From Mariniflexile fucanivorans (GTDB taxonomy: Bacteria > Bacteroidota > Bacteroidia > Flavobacteriales > Flavobacteriaceae), in contig NZ_SLUP01000006.1 in the NCBI RefSeq assembly GCF_004341235.1, positions 62,001-126,000 on the forward strand: a stretch of 64,000 nt of DNA, read 5' to 3'. The translations under genes and the position numbers were made by a program. Shown here in pieces: positions 17,960-25,905 of this stretch. The notes under the pieces were generated by a model. That model saw only the letters and a program-made list of their open reading frames with translations. It made no database searches and had not been told where the DNA came from. Each line of letters starts with the position of its first letter. The stretch's first letter is position 1.

Positions 17960-19255
17960 TTACTTTTTCAATAAAAAAGCCTTTAAATCATCATATGTCG
18001 AAATGATAGTAGATTCTTTTTCTTTACCCATAACAGATTGTATTTGTGATGGTAAAGCTTGTTTCACTTGAACTACTTCTTCAACTACATCTAAAAATTT
18101 TGTTGGGTGTGCTGTTTCTAAAAATACGCAATGTGCGTTTGGCTTTTCTTTTAAATAATCTTTACATCCCAAATATCCAACCGCACCATGTGGATCGGCT
18201 ACGTAGTTGTAATTTTTATACATTTCTAACATCGCTTCTTTAGTTTCCTTATCGGAATAACTATAAGATGTCAGGTTTGATTTTAAAGCATCAAAATTGT
18301 TTTTATAAATTTCTTGAATACGAATAAAGTTGCTAGGTGCTCCAACATCCATGGCATTGCTAATGGTTTGTATGGATGGCTTTGGTTCGTATAATTGAGA
18401 TATTAAATAACGAGTTACCACATTATTGGCATTGTTTGAAGCTACAAAGTGTTTGATTGGTAAGCCTAATTGTTGCGCCATCATACCTGCGCATATATTT
18501 CCAAAATTCCCACTTGGAACAGAAAAAACGATGTCTTTGTGTTGTTTGTGTAATTGCTTGTAAGCAAACATGAAGTAAAACAATTGGGGCAGCCAACGCG
18601 CTACATTTATAGAGTTTGCTGATGTTAATTGCATTTGGCTCGTCAATGCTTCATCTAAAAAAGCTGTTTTTACCATGTCTTGACAATCATCAAACGTGCC
18701 ATGAACTTCCAATGCTTTGATGTTTTGACCTAAAGTAGTTAATTGCATTTCTTGAATGTCGCTCACTTTTCCGCTAGGGTAAAGTATCACCACATTTACG
18801 CCTTTTACACCTAAAAACCCATTGGCAACCGCGCCACCAGTATCTCCCGATGTTGCTACCAAAACAGTAACTTCTCTATCATTATTTTGATTGAAATAAC
18901 CTAAACAACGTGCCATAAAGCGTGCGCCCACATCTTTAAACGCCATAGTTGGCCCGTGAAATAATTCCAATGTTGAAATATTTTTATTTAATTTCACAAC
19001 AGGAAAATCAAAAGACAACGTTTCTTCAACAATCGTTTTTAAAATTTCCTCTGGAATTTCTGGAGAAACGAATTGTTTAATTGCTTCAAAAGCAATTTCT
19101 GAGTGTGACAAATTATCAATGCTATCGAAAAAAGATTTAGGTAAAGCTGTAATGGTTTCTGGAAAATATAAGCCTTTATCTGGAGCAATTCCTTTTATAA
19201 CAGCATTTTTAAACGTTGTGTTTGGTGCTTTATGGTTTAATGAATAGTAGTTCAT
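17960..19255 (-). CDS. thrC: Threonine synthase
   Basis: A 431-residue PLP enzyme that converts O-phosphohomoserine to threonine, the last step of threonine synthesis. It starts YYSLNHKAPNTTFKNAVIKG, typical of the E. coli-like class. The PLP lysine lies in GPTMAFKDVGARFMA (about residue 107), and VLVATSGDTGGAVANGFLG is the phosphate-binding region. VPSGNFGNICAG is the family's second conserved block. It is the third gene after thrA and thrB on this strand. A perfect 8-bp hairpin (19265-19284) lies only 9 bases before its start codon, which could tune its translation. Confidence 0.97.
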   Translation of the reverse strand: MNYYSLNHKAPNTTFKNAVIKGIAPDKGLYFPETITALPKSFFDSIDNLSHSEIAFEAIKQFVSPEIPEEILKTIVEETLSFDFPVVKLNKNISTLELFHGPTMAFKDVGARFMARCLGYFNQNNDREVTVLVATSGDTGGAVANGFLGVKGVNVVILYPSGKVSDIQEMQLTTLGQNIKALEVHGTFDDCQDMVKTAFLDEALTSQMQLTSANSINVARWLPQLFYFMFAYKQLHKQHKDIVFSVPSGNFGNICAGMMAQQLGLPIKHFVASNNANNVVTRYLISQLYEPKPSIQTISNAMDVGAPSNFIRIQEIYKNNFDALKSNLTSYSYSDKETKEAMLEMYKNYNYVADPHGAVGYLGCKDYLKEKPNAHCVFLETAHPTKFLDVVEEVVQVKQALPSQIQSVMGKEKESTIISTYDDLKAFLLKK

Positions 19256-19264
19256 ATTGTTGTT

Positions 19265-19284
19265 ATTTCTGCAAAGGCAGAAAT
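19265..19284 (-). promoter_or_regulatory. Hairpin directly before thrC
   Basis: ATTTCTGC-AAAG-GCAGAAAT is a perfect 8-bp stem with a 4-base loop, ending 9 bases from the thrC ATG. No T-run follows, so it is not a classical terminator. It may cover the ribosome entry site or stop RNA decay. Confidence 0.45.
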
Positions 19285-19325
19285 CTGTTTTATTAGTTAT
19301 TCTTAATGTTCCTTGATCTAATCTC

Positions 19326-20249
19326 TTAAATAATTTTTACGCCACTCGTGTTAATTTTAGATACATGAATATCAAAATTTATTCCTGTTTTTGCATATAC
19401 TTTATGCATAGCATCTTTCACATTGTTAGCAGTTTCCAATCCTTTACTTAATGAAAATATTGAAGGTCCTGAGCCTGAAATACCTGCACCTAAAGCGCCT
19501 ACTCTTATAACTTCGGATTTTACTTCGTAGTAGTGTGGAATCAACTGACTTCTATAAGGTTCTACAATCACATCGTTTAATGAACGCTTTATAAGCTCAA
19601 AATCGCTGGTATGTAGTGCGTGAATTAAACTGCCAAAATTAGCCCACTGTGTTATCGCGTGACTTAACGGAACTTCTTTAGGAAGAATGGCTCGCGCTTC
19701 GGATGTTTTAACTTCAATTTGTGGATGAATGATAGTAGCGTACAAATCGTTAGGCGATGGAATTTGTAAGATTTCTAAAGGAGACATACTTTTAACGAGC
19801 GTAAAACCCCCAAATAGGGCAGGGGCAAGGTTATCTGCGTGCTCACATTTACTAGCTAAAGCTTCACCTTTAACGGCAAATTCGGTAAGTTGGGTTTTGT
19901 TGTAAGGTCTTCCTAAAAGTTCATTCATTCCAAAAACACTTCCAACAGCACTTGCTGCACTGCTTCCAATGCCACTTCCCGGTTTTATTTTTTTGTTGAT
20001 TTCAATTTCAAATCCGAAATCAGGTTTTATTGCTTCATACATGGCTAAAGCTGAAACACCTGCTACGTTTAATTCAGTTTCGTAAGGTAAATCGAAACCG
20101 CCTTCAATTTTTGTAATGAAAATGCCTTTTTTATCGGTTTTTCTAATCACCATGTCATCTCCAACACTGTCTAAACAAAAGCCTAGCACATCAAATCCAC
20201 AAGCTACATTGGCTACGGTTGCAGGTGAAAATATTTTTATTTCGTTCAT
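19326..20249 (-). CDS. thrB: Homoserine kinase
   Basis: This 307-residue GHMP-family kinase phosphorylates homoserine with ATP. The N-terminus (IKIFSPATVANVACGFDVLG) is the usual start of the family. The ATP-binding GHMP motif is in KPGSGIGSSAASAVGSVFG (about residues 90-108), and the C-terminal block GALGAGISGSGPSIFSL is the second conserved motif. The length is typical. It lies between thrA (86-base gap upstream) and thrC (70-base gap downstream) and acts between their enzymes in the pathway. The gap to thrA contains a tandem 13-base A-rich repeat and a possible hairpin. Confidence 0.96.
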   Translation of the reverse strand: MNEIKIFSPATVANVACGFDVLGFCLDSVGDDMVIRKTDKKGIFITKIEGGFDLPYETELNVAGVSALAMYEAIKPDFGFEIEINKKIKPGSGIGSSAASAVGSVFGMNELLGRPYNKTQLTEFAVKGEALASKCEHADNLAPALFGGFTLVKSMSPLEILQIPSPNDLYATIIHPQIEVKTSEARAILPKEVPLSHAITQWANFGSLIHALHTSDFELIKRSLNDVIVEPYRSQLIPHYYEVKSEVIRVGALGAGISGSGPSIFSLSKGLETANNVKDAMHKVYAKTGINFDIHVSKINTSGVKII

Positions 20250-20260
20250 TCTATTCAGAT

Positions 20261-20321
20261 AAAAGAAAATAGAGAAAAGAAAATAGACTAAAATGCTGTC
20301 TTTATTCTTTTTTCTCTATTC
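20261..20321. repeat. Tandem 13-mer and inverted repeat between thrA and thrB
   Basis: The 13-mer AAAAGAAAATAGA occurs twice (20261-20273 and 20275-20287). Part of it is complementary to TTCTTTTTTCTCTATT about 30 bases further on, so the intercistronic RNA could fold into a long imperfect stem. I see no proof of function; it could be a partial terminator or a processing site between thrA and thrB. Confidence 0.4.
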
Positions 20322-20335
20322 CCAAGTCTTTTTTT

Positions 20336-22780
20336 TTAGTCGTTTCCAATTCTAATAATATCTGCAAATAAACCAGAAGCTGTTACATCGGCTCCCGCAC
20401 CAGCACCTTTAATGATCATGGGTTGTTCTGGGTAACGTTGCGTGTAAAACATCACAATATTATCTTTTCCTTTTAAATTATAGAATGGGTGAACGCTAGG
20501 TATTTCTTGCAAACTTACGCTTGCTTTTCCATTGTTAAATTGTGCCACATATTTTAATTGGCAATCTTTCGCTTTCGCGGAAGCATATAAAGCTTGGTAA
20601 TGTGCTTCATCTGCAATCAATGTTTCATAAAAATCGTCTACAGTATCGCTTTCCATACCAGATTCTGATAAGAAAGGTGTGTTTTCGATATTTTCCAAAT
20701 TCATTTCCACACCGCTTTCTCTGGCAAGAATTAAAATTTTTCTAGCCACATCCACACCACTTAAATCTATTCTTGGGTCTGGTTCTGTGTAACCTTCGGC
20801 TGCAGCTTGTTTTACTACATCGTAAAACTTGGTTGTGTCATCAAAATTGTTAAAAACAAAATTCAAACTACCAGATAACACTGCGTGTATAGAGGTGATT
20901 TTATCTCCCGAAACTATTAAATTATTTAACGTATCGATAATAGGTAATCCCGCTCCCACATTGGTTTCAAATAAATAAGGTGCATTGTATTTTAACGATA
21001 ATCGCTTTAATAATTTGTAGTTTTCATAATCGCTAGAACAGGCGATTTTATTACACGCTACCACGCCAATACTTTGACGTAAATATTTTTCATATAAATT
21101 TGCAACATCCTTATTTGCAGTAACATCCACGAATATACTGTTGCGAAGGTTTAAGGATTTTGTGTTTTCGAAAAAACCATTTAAAGTCGCTTTTTCACCG
21201 TTTTCTAATTGCTCTTTCCAATTTGTTAAATCGATACCATCTTCACTAAAAATCATTTTTCTGGAATTTGATAATCCAGCAATACGTAAATTAATTTTTA
21301 AATTATCTTTCAGGTATTTTCGTTGTTGTTTTATTTGCTCTACTAATTTTACGCCCACATTTCCAACACCCGTAATAAACACATTTAGCTGTTTGGTTTT
21401 GATTTCAAAAAATTGTTCATGTAGAGTGTTCAATGCCTTTTTAACATCGCTTTGCAATATAACTGCTGAAATGTTTTTCTCTGAAGCCCCTTGAGCAATC
21501 GCTCTAATATTGATATTGTTTTTACCTAATGTACTAAACATTTTACCACTGATTCCTTGGTGGTTTTTCATGTTATCACCTACTAAAGCAATGATAGACA
21601 ATTCTTTTTCAACAATAATTGGATCAATTTTATGTAAGGCGATTTCATTTTCAAACGCGGCATCAATAGCTGTTTTTGCTAATTCAGCATCATTTTCATC
21701 AATTCCTAAACAAATAGAATGTTCGGATGACGCTTGTGTAATTAAAATGACATTAATTTTTTCCTGAGAAAGCACTTCAAATAAACGTCTGGAAAATCCA
21801 GGAATACCAATCATGCCGCTTCCTTGAAGGGTTAGCAGCGCAATATTTCCAATATTACTAATGCCTTTTACTGGTGAAGTAGTAGTTATTTCATCGTTAG
21901 AAATAATCGTTCCAACTGCTTCAGGCTCTAAAGTGTTTTTTATGTGAATGGGAATATTCAAATTTAAAACCGGTTGTACCGTTGGCGGATATAGTACTTT
22001 TGCTCCAAAATGCGATAATTCCATCGCTTCTTGATACGATATTTTCTCGATAGGGTAGGCTTGCTTAACCAATTTTGGGTTGGTAGTGAACATGCCACTA
22101 ACATCGGTCCAGATTTCTAATTGTTCAACTTTTAGAGCTGCAGCAACAATAGCTGCTGTAAAATCAGATCCACCACGACCTAAGGTAGTTTGTTCACCTA
22201 TTTTAGATTTAGAGATAAACCCAGGAAGTATGGTGATTTGTTGATTTGCTGAATTAAAATAAACTTGTATATTTTTATTGGTGAGGGTGTAATCTACTTC
22301 AGCTTTTGTAAAGTTTGAATTTGTGACTACTAATTCTTGTGAATTTTTGCTTTCAGCAGATAATCCACGATTTTTCATGGTTTCAGCAATAATATAAGAT
22401 GATAGTAACTCACCAAAACTCACTAATTTATCAGATGTTTTTGGCGATAATTCATTTATTAAAAAGATACCATCTAACAAACTTTTAAGAGCATTGAGTT
22501 TTTCGTCCACAAAAGCGATGATGTTTGAACTCTTATCTAAATTAAGTTCATTCACTATATTAAAATGAATGTCTTTAACTAAATTAAACGTATCAATATA
22601 GTCTGTTTCTTTGTTTTGTGCTTGTTTTCCAGCTAAAAGCAATTTATCGGTAATACCGCCAACTGCTGATACCACACATACTACTTTATCTTTTTTAGCA
22701 TAATTTTCTAAAATGCTAATAACGTTATTTATGTTTTTTGACGAACCTACAGAAGTTCCTCCAAATTTTAAAACTTTCAT
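20336..22780 (-). CDS. thrA: Bifunctional aspartate kinase / homoserine dehydrogenase I
   Basis: This 814-residue fusion catalyses the first and third steps from aspartate to homoserine. The kinase domain (about residues 1-290) starts MKVLKFGGTSVGSSKNI and has GFISKSKIGEQTTLGRGGSD. Two ACT regulatory domains follow (about 310-460; GISNIGNIALLTLQGSGM and ELSIIALVGDNMKNHQGISG). The dehydrogenase part begins with the NAD-binding FITGVGNVGVKLVEQ (about residue 467), then IFVDVTANKDVANLYEKYL, GVVACNK and AAAEGYTEPDPRIDLSGVDV. The domain order and length match ThrA/MetL. Together with thrB and thrC it forms a threonine operon; a Thr/Ile-rich leader peptide lies 174 bases upstream. Confidence 0.97.
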   Translation of the reverse strand: MKVLKFGGTSVGSSKNINNVISILENYAKKDKVVCVVSAVGGITDKLLLAGKQAQNKETDYIDTFNLVKDIHFNIVNELNLDKSSNIIAFVDEKLNALKSLLDGIFLINELSPKTSDKLVSFGELLSSYIIAETMKNRGLSAESKNSQELVVTNSNFTKAEVDYTLTNKNIQVYFNSANQQITILPGFISKSKIGEQTTLGRGGSDFTAAIVAAALKVEQLEIWTDVSGMFTTNPKLVKQAYPIEKISYQEAMELSHFGAKVLYPPTVQPVLNLNIPIHIKNTLEPEAVGTIISNDEITTTSPVKGISNIGNIALLTLQGSGMIGIPGFSRRLFEVLSQEKINVILITQASSEHSICLGIDENDAELAKTAIDAAFENEIALHKIDPIIVEKELSIIALVGDNMKNHQGISGKMFSTLGKNNINIRAIAQGASEKNISAVILQSDVKKALNTLHEQFFEIKTKQLNVFITGVGNVGVKLVEQIKQQRKYLKDNLKINLRIAGLSNSRKMIFSEDGIDLTNWKEQLENGEKATLNGFFENTKSLNLRNSIFVDVTANKDVANLYEKYLRQSIGVVACNKIACSSDYENYKLLKRLSLKYNAPYLFETNVGAGLPIIDTLNNLIVSGDKITSIHAVLSGSLNFVFNNFDDTTKFYDVVKQAAAEGYTEPDPRIDLSGVDVARKILILARESGVEMNLENIENTPFLSESGMESDTVDDFYETLIADEAHYQALYASAKAKDCQLKYVAQFNNGKASVSLQEIPSVHPFYNLKGKDNIVMFYTQRYPEQPMIIKGAGAGADVTASGLFADIIRIGND

Positions 22781-22816
22781 GTGTTTTTATTTATTTTTTT
22801 CAATGGTCACATGGTG

Positions 22817-22863
22817 CTTCCATATAATTTTTTCTCTTTGGTTTCGAAACCTCGTTATGGAAG
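22817..22863 (-). promoter_or_regulatory. Candidate attenuator structure between leader peptide and thrA
   Basis: An 8-bp stem, CTTCCATA (22817-22824) with TATGGAAG (22856-22863), encloses the perfect palindrome GGTTTCGAAACC (22840-22851). It lies between the thr leader peptide and the thrA start. On the minus strand an A-rich stretch (TTGAAAAAAATAAA) follows, not a T-run, so a classical terminator is not proven. A position in the leader suits a regulatory fold, which is inferred. Confidence 0.45.
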
Positions 22864-22954
22864 GTTCATGTTTTTTAATGAATTGATGATTTAAATAGAA
22901 TATTAAAGATGTTGTGATTATAAAAATCACAAAGATAGACCGAAGAATATTTAA

Positions 22955-23062
22955 TTAGCAACCCCAAAGGGTTGTAATAATTGTAGTGGTTCCAAAAATA
23001 GAAGCGGTTCCTTTTGCTATAAAAGGAAGTGTCGTGTTTATATTTTGGTTTAAATGATTCAT
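22955..23062 (-). CDS. thrL: thr operon leader peptide, 35 residues
   Basis: A short frame from the ATG at 23060-23062 to the TAA at 22955-22957. It encodes 35 residues, of which 8 are threonine and 5 isoleucine, clustered as NTTLP, GTASIFGTTT and IITTLWGC. This is the composition expected of a leader peptide that senses charged tRNA-Thr and tRNA-Ile in transcription attenuation. The last codons (ACC CTT TGG GGT TGC) form the hairpin CAACCC-CAAA-GGGTTG (22959-22974). It precedes thrA by 174 bases on the same strand, with a TATTTTTG promoter box at 23085-23092. A longer frame on this strand (22875-23096) overlaps it but has no such composition and is probably chance. Confidence 0.85.
   Translation of the reverse strand: MNHLNQNINTTLPFIAKGTASIFGTTTIITTLWGC
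22959..22974 (-). promoter_or_regulatory. Hairpin over the end of the thr leader peptide
   Basis: CAACCC (22959-22964) and GGGTTG (22969-22974) form a perfect 6-bp GC-rich stem with a 4-base loop, covering the last six codons of the leader peptide including its stop region. A ribosome stalled at the Thr codons just before it would leave it free; one finishing the peptide would cover it. This is the geometry used by classical attenuators. Confidence 0.55.
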
Positions 23063-23084
23063 TATTATCTATAATAATAGATTT

Positions 23085-23092
23085 CAAAAATA
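23085..23092 (-). promoter_or_regulatory. -7 promoter box of the threonine operon
   Basis: TATTTTTG on the minus strand fits TAnnTTTG and lies 22 bases upstream of the leader peptide ATG. A TTG at the usual distance is not present, so the assignment rests on the box and its position. Confidence 0.45.
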
Positions 23093-23332
23093 TCACATTT
23101 AACCTTATAAAAAAATTAAAAATTCCTTTTTATAGTATTCTTATTTTCAATCAAGTTTCATTTAATAAAAACAACAATTTTTAATAAGTACTGAAAAATC
23201 TATAATACTAAAGAGGTGTTTGTGAAATTTCATTTACCATATTTATTTATGTGGGTGTGTATTTTAAATAAGAATTATATTCTTACAATATTTATTAAAT
23301 AATCGATTAAAATCAAATTTATTCGATAAAAT

Positions 23333-23362
23333 TTGTTTTTAATAAGTTTTTTCATATATTTG
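23333..23362 (+). promoter_or_regulatory. Bacteroidota promoter of the 23.4-kb secreted protein gene
   Basis: TTG (23333-23335), a 19-base spacer and TATATTTG (23355-23362) match the Bacteroidota housekeeping promoter. Transcription would begin near 23369, about 24 bases before the ATG at 23393. Confidence 0.75.
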
Positions 23363-23392
23363 TATTGTTAATTAATATAAAATCCTTCAATA

Positions 23393-24043
23393 ATGAAACC
23401 TCAAACACTCTTAAAAGGAATTTTAAGAATTCTATGTTTAATGTTTGTACTATCTGTACAGGCACAAGAAACTTCAAAATCGACCTTAGAAAAATCTGAA
23501 CTAGCAAAAGCAGAAGTGATTGGTAGTGCAGGTTTAAATAATGCGACCAACGAAATAGATATGACTGGAGAAATTATAAACAATAACGAAGCTGTGATAA
23601 CCGAAAGAGGCTTTGTTTATAGTACTTCAGAAAATCTTCCCACGGTTTTAGATACTAAAATTATTGTAGAAAATACAGAAGCTATTTTTAGCGATAAATT
23701 ATCGGATATTTCAGCAAACACAATTTATTATATTCGCTCGTATGCAACTACTGCTAAAGGAACGTTTTATGGAAGTTTAAGCACGGTCGATACCAGTACA
23801 CAATCCAATATTGAAGTGAATTTAAAAAATAGAATTAAAACATACCCCAATCCATCAACCAGTTATATTAGTCTATCTGGTTTAATGGAAACCAAAAATT
23901 ATATTATTTACAATATAACGGGAAAAGAATTGGTAAGAGGTAGCATATCGTATAACAACAAAATTGATGTTCGGTTTTTAGATAATGGTATGTACCTTCT
24001 TAAATTAGATGACTTTGAAATGATTAAGTTTATAAAGGAATAA
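23393..24043 (+). CDS. Secreted fibronectin-like protein with T9SS sorting domain
   Basis: A 216-residue protein with a signal peptide (about residues 1-24, ending SVQAQ). The middle part of about 100 residues resembles the fibronectin-like repeats common in Bacteroidota cell-surface proteins: ITERGFVYSTSENLPTV, then ANTIYYIRSYATTAKGTFYG. A C-terminal type IX sorting domain of about 70 residues follows (IKTYPNPSTSYISLSG, IIYNITGKEL, LDNGMYLLKLDDFE, ending KFIKE). It is expected on the cell surface or in the medium. It is a single gene with its own promoter and a strong terminator at 24070-24102. No catalytic domain is present, so adhesion or binding is only a guess. Confidence 0.85.
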   Translation: MKPQTLLKGILRILCLMFVLSVQAQETSKSTLEKSELAKAEVIGSAGLNNATNEIDMTGEIINNNEAVITERGFVYSTSENLPTVLDTKIIVENTEAIFSDKLSDISANTIYYIRSYATTAKGTFYGSLSTVDTSTQSNIEVNLKNRIKTYPNPSTSYISLSGLMETKNYIIYNITGKELVRGSISYNNKIDVRFLDNGMYLLKLDDFEMIKFIKE

Positions 24044-24069
24044 AAGCTTTAATTAAGAAAATAAGAATG

Positions 24070-24102
24070 AATCCTTGACTAATTTTGGTCAAGGATTTTT
24101 CA
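24070..24102 (+). terminator. Rho-independent terminator
   Basis: AATCCTTGAC (24070-24079) and GTCAAGGATT (24088-24097) form a perfect 10-bp stem with an 8-base loop, followed by T residues. It ends the message of the T9SS cargo gene 27 bases after its stop. Confidence 0.85.
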
Positions 24103-24176
24103 TTTATATAAAGCTATGGTTTGATTTAAAATATAAAAATTCGTAATATTAGTGTTGCTTAAAAATATATGGATTA

Positions 24177-25739
24177 ATGAAAATATTCTCGAAGGAACAA
24201 ATTTATAAAGGAGACCAACTAACTATAGAGCGCCAAAAAATCACATCAACAGATTTAATGGAACGTGCCGGTGCACAAATTTTTAATTGGATGCATGTGC
24301 GTTTACAAGGCGCTCAAGTGCCTATTCATATTTTTTGCGGTATTGGCAATAATGGTGGGGACGGTTTGGTGTTGGCAAGACATTTAATTTTAGATGGTTA
24401 TAATGTTAAAATGTACGTTGTTAATTGTAGTGATAAACGCTCCAAAGATTTTTTAATTAATTATGATCGGGTTAAAAATGTAACAAAAGAATGGCCAACA
24501 CTTTTAAGTTGTACAGAAGATTTTCCTGAAATTAACGATCAAGATATTATTGTTGATGCCATTTTTGGAATTGGATTAAATAGACCTGTTGATAAATGGA
24601 TAAAAGCTTTATTTGTCTATTTTAGAAAAACGAAGGCTTTTACTTTGTCAATCGATGTGCCTTCTGGATTAAGTACCGATAGCGTTCCTAAAGATGAAGA
24701 CGCCGTTGTTTGGGCAAGTTATACTTTAAGTTTTGTTACACCTAAGTTGGTTTTCTTTTTGCCTGAAACCGCAAAATACACAGTACACTGGGAAGTATTG
24801 GATATTGGTTTGGATATGAATTTCTTATCTGAAACAACAACGGAAGCCGAATTAATAGGAAAACATGAAGTACTACCAATATACAAACCAAGAGATAAAT
24901 TTTCACATAAAGGGCAATTCGGTCATAGTTTGATTATTGGTGGTAGCTACGGGAAAATAGGTGCCGTTATTTTGGCTAGTCGAGCAGCTTTGGCTTCTGG
25001 TGCTGGTTTGGTTACGGTGTATGTTCCAAAATGTGGGTACATACCGTTACAAGCTTCATTTCCTGAAGCTATGGTGATTACAGATGAAGATGAAAAAAAA
25101 ATAACCAATATTTCTTTTGAAATTGAACCGACCGTGATAGGTTTAGGCGTAGGTATAGGAACCGATACTAAAACCATGAAAGCTATTGAAGGATTTTTAA
25201 AAACAAATAAAACACTACTTGTTATTGATGCCGATGGTATTAACATTTTAGCAAAAAGAAAAACCTTATTAAAACTTCTGCCAGAACAAGCCATTTTAAC
25301 ACCGCATCCTAAAGAATTAGAGCGTTTAATAGGGAAGTGGACAGACGATTTTGATAAATTAGAAAAAGTAAAAGCTTTTTCGAAAAAGCATAATTTAATT
25401 GTTGTTGTGAAAGGCGCTAATAGCATCACCGTGTTTCAAGAAAAACTATATATTAATTCCACAGGAAACCCTGGTTTAGCAACTGGAGGAAGTGGGGATG
25501 TGCTAACGGGCATCATTACAGGCCTAATGTCACAAGGGTACAATCCATTAAGCGCAAGTGTTTTTGGTGTTTATTTACACGGAAAATCGGCAGATATCGC
25601 TGTGGAAGATTTTGGTTACCAAAGCCTAATTGCAAGTCATGTTATTGAATATTTAGGTGAAGCTTATAAAGATTTGTTTAAACAACCTGAGCAACCACAA
25701 GTACAAGTACAAGAGGAAGCTGTTGATAAAAAGAAATAA
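24177..25739 (+). CDS. nnr: Bifunctional NAD(P)H-hydrate epimerase / dehydratase
   Basis: A 520-residue repair enzyme that restores hydrated NADH and NADPH. The N-terminal YjeF domain (about residues 1-210) epimerises NAD(P)HX and shows HIFCGIGNNGGDGLVLARHL and VDAIFGIGLNRPVD. The C-terminal ribokinase-like domain (about 225-500) is the ADP/ATP-dependent dehydratase, with KGQFGHSLIIGGSYGKIGA, AILTPHPKELERLIG and the signature NPGLATGGSGDVLTGIITGL. The order and length match fused Nnr proteins. A hydrophilic tail (QPQVQVQEEAVDKKK) is an addition of no known role. The gene is alone on its strand and faces lgt, with a long inverted repeat in between. Confidence 0.96.
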   Translation: MKIFSKEQIYKGDQLTIERQKITSTDLMERAGAQIFNWMHVRLQGAQVPIHIFCGIGNNGGDGLVLARHLILDGYNVKMYVVNCSDKRSKDFLINYDRVKNVTKEWPTLLSCTEDFPEINDQDIIVDAIFGIGLNRPVDKWIKALFVYFRKTKAFTLSIDVPSGLSTDSVPKDEDAVVWASYTLSFVTPKLVFFLPETAKYTVHWEVLDIGLDMNFLSETTTEAELIGKHEVLPIYKPRDKFSHKGQFGHSLIIGGSYGKIGAVILASRAALASGAGLVTVYVPKCGYIPLQASFPEAMVITDEDEKKITNISFEIEPTVIGLGVGIGTDTKTMKAIEGFLKTNKTLLVIDADGINILAKRKTLLKLLPEQAILTPHPKELERLIGKWTDDFDKLEKVKAFSKKHNLIVVVKGANSITVFQEKLYINSTGNPGLATGGSGDVLTGIITGLMSQGYNPLSASVFGVYLHGKSADIAVEDFGYQSLIASHVIEYLGEAYKDLFKQPEQPQVQVQEEAVDKKK

Positions 25740-25765
25740 GTTTAAAAAATTACTGCGAATACACT

Positions 25766-25902
25766 AATGAGGCTGTCTGAAAAGTGTAATTCTGTGTCAT
25801 ATGGAGCCTGTCGAAATATTTTAACTTACAGATAATCAATATCAGTTTCGACAAGCTCAACCTGACAAAGTAAATACAATACACTTTTCGGACAGCCTCA
25901 TT
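25766..25902. repeat. Dispersed inverted-repeat element, copy 1
   Basis: About 137 bases bounded by 23-base inverted ends with one mismatch (left 25766-25788 with GAGGCTGTCTGAAAAGTGT, right 25880-25902). The interior has its own inner inverted words (CCTGTCGAAA and TTTCGACAAGCTCAACC). A related copy is at 48113-48244. It lies between the convergent genes nnr and lgt, 26 bases after the first stop and 3 before the second, so both messages would run into it; it may end transcription in both directions. There is no coding capacity. It resembles a small non-autonomous mobile element (MITE). Confidence 0.75.
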
Positions 25903-25905
25903 TGG

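Noticed and set aside
22875-23096. A 73-codon frame on the minus strand over the thr leader region
   Set aside because: It overlaps the leader peptide in another frame and has no conserved features; the Thr/Ile-rich 35-codon frame explains the site better.
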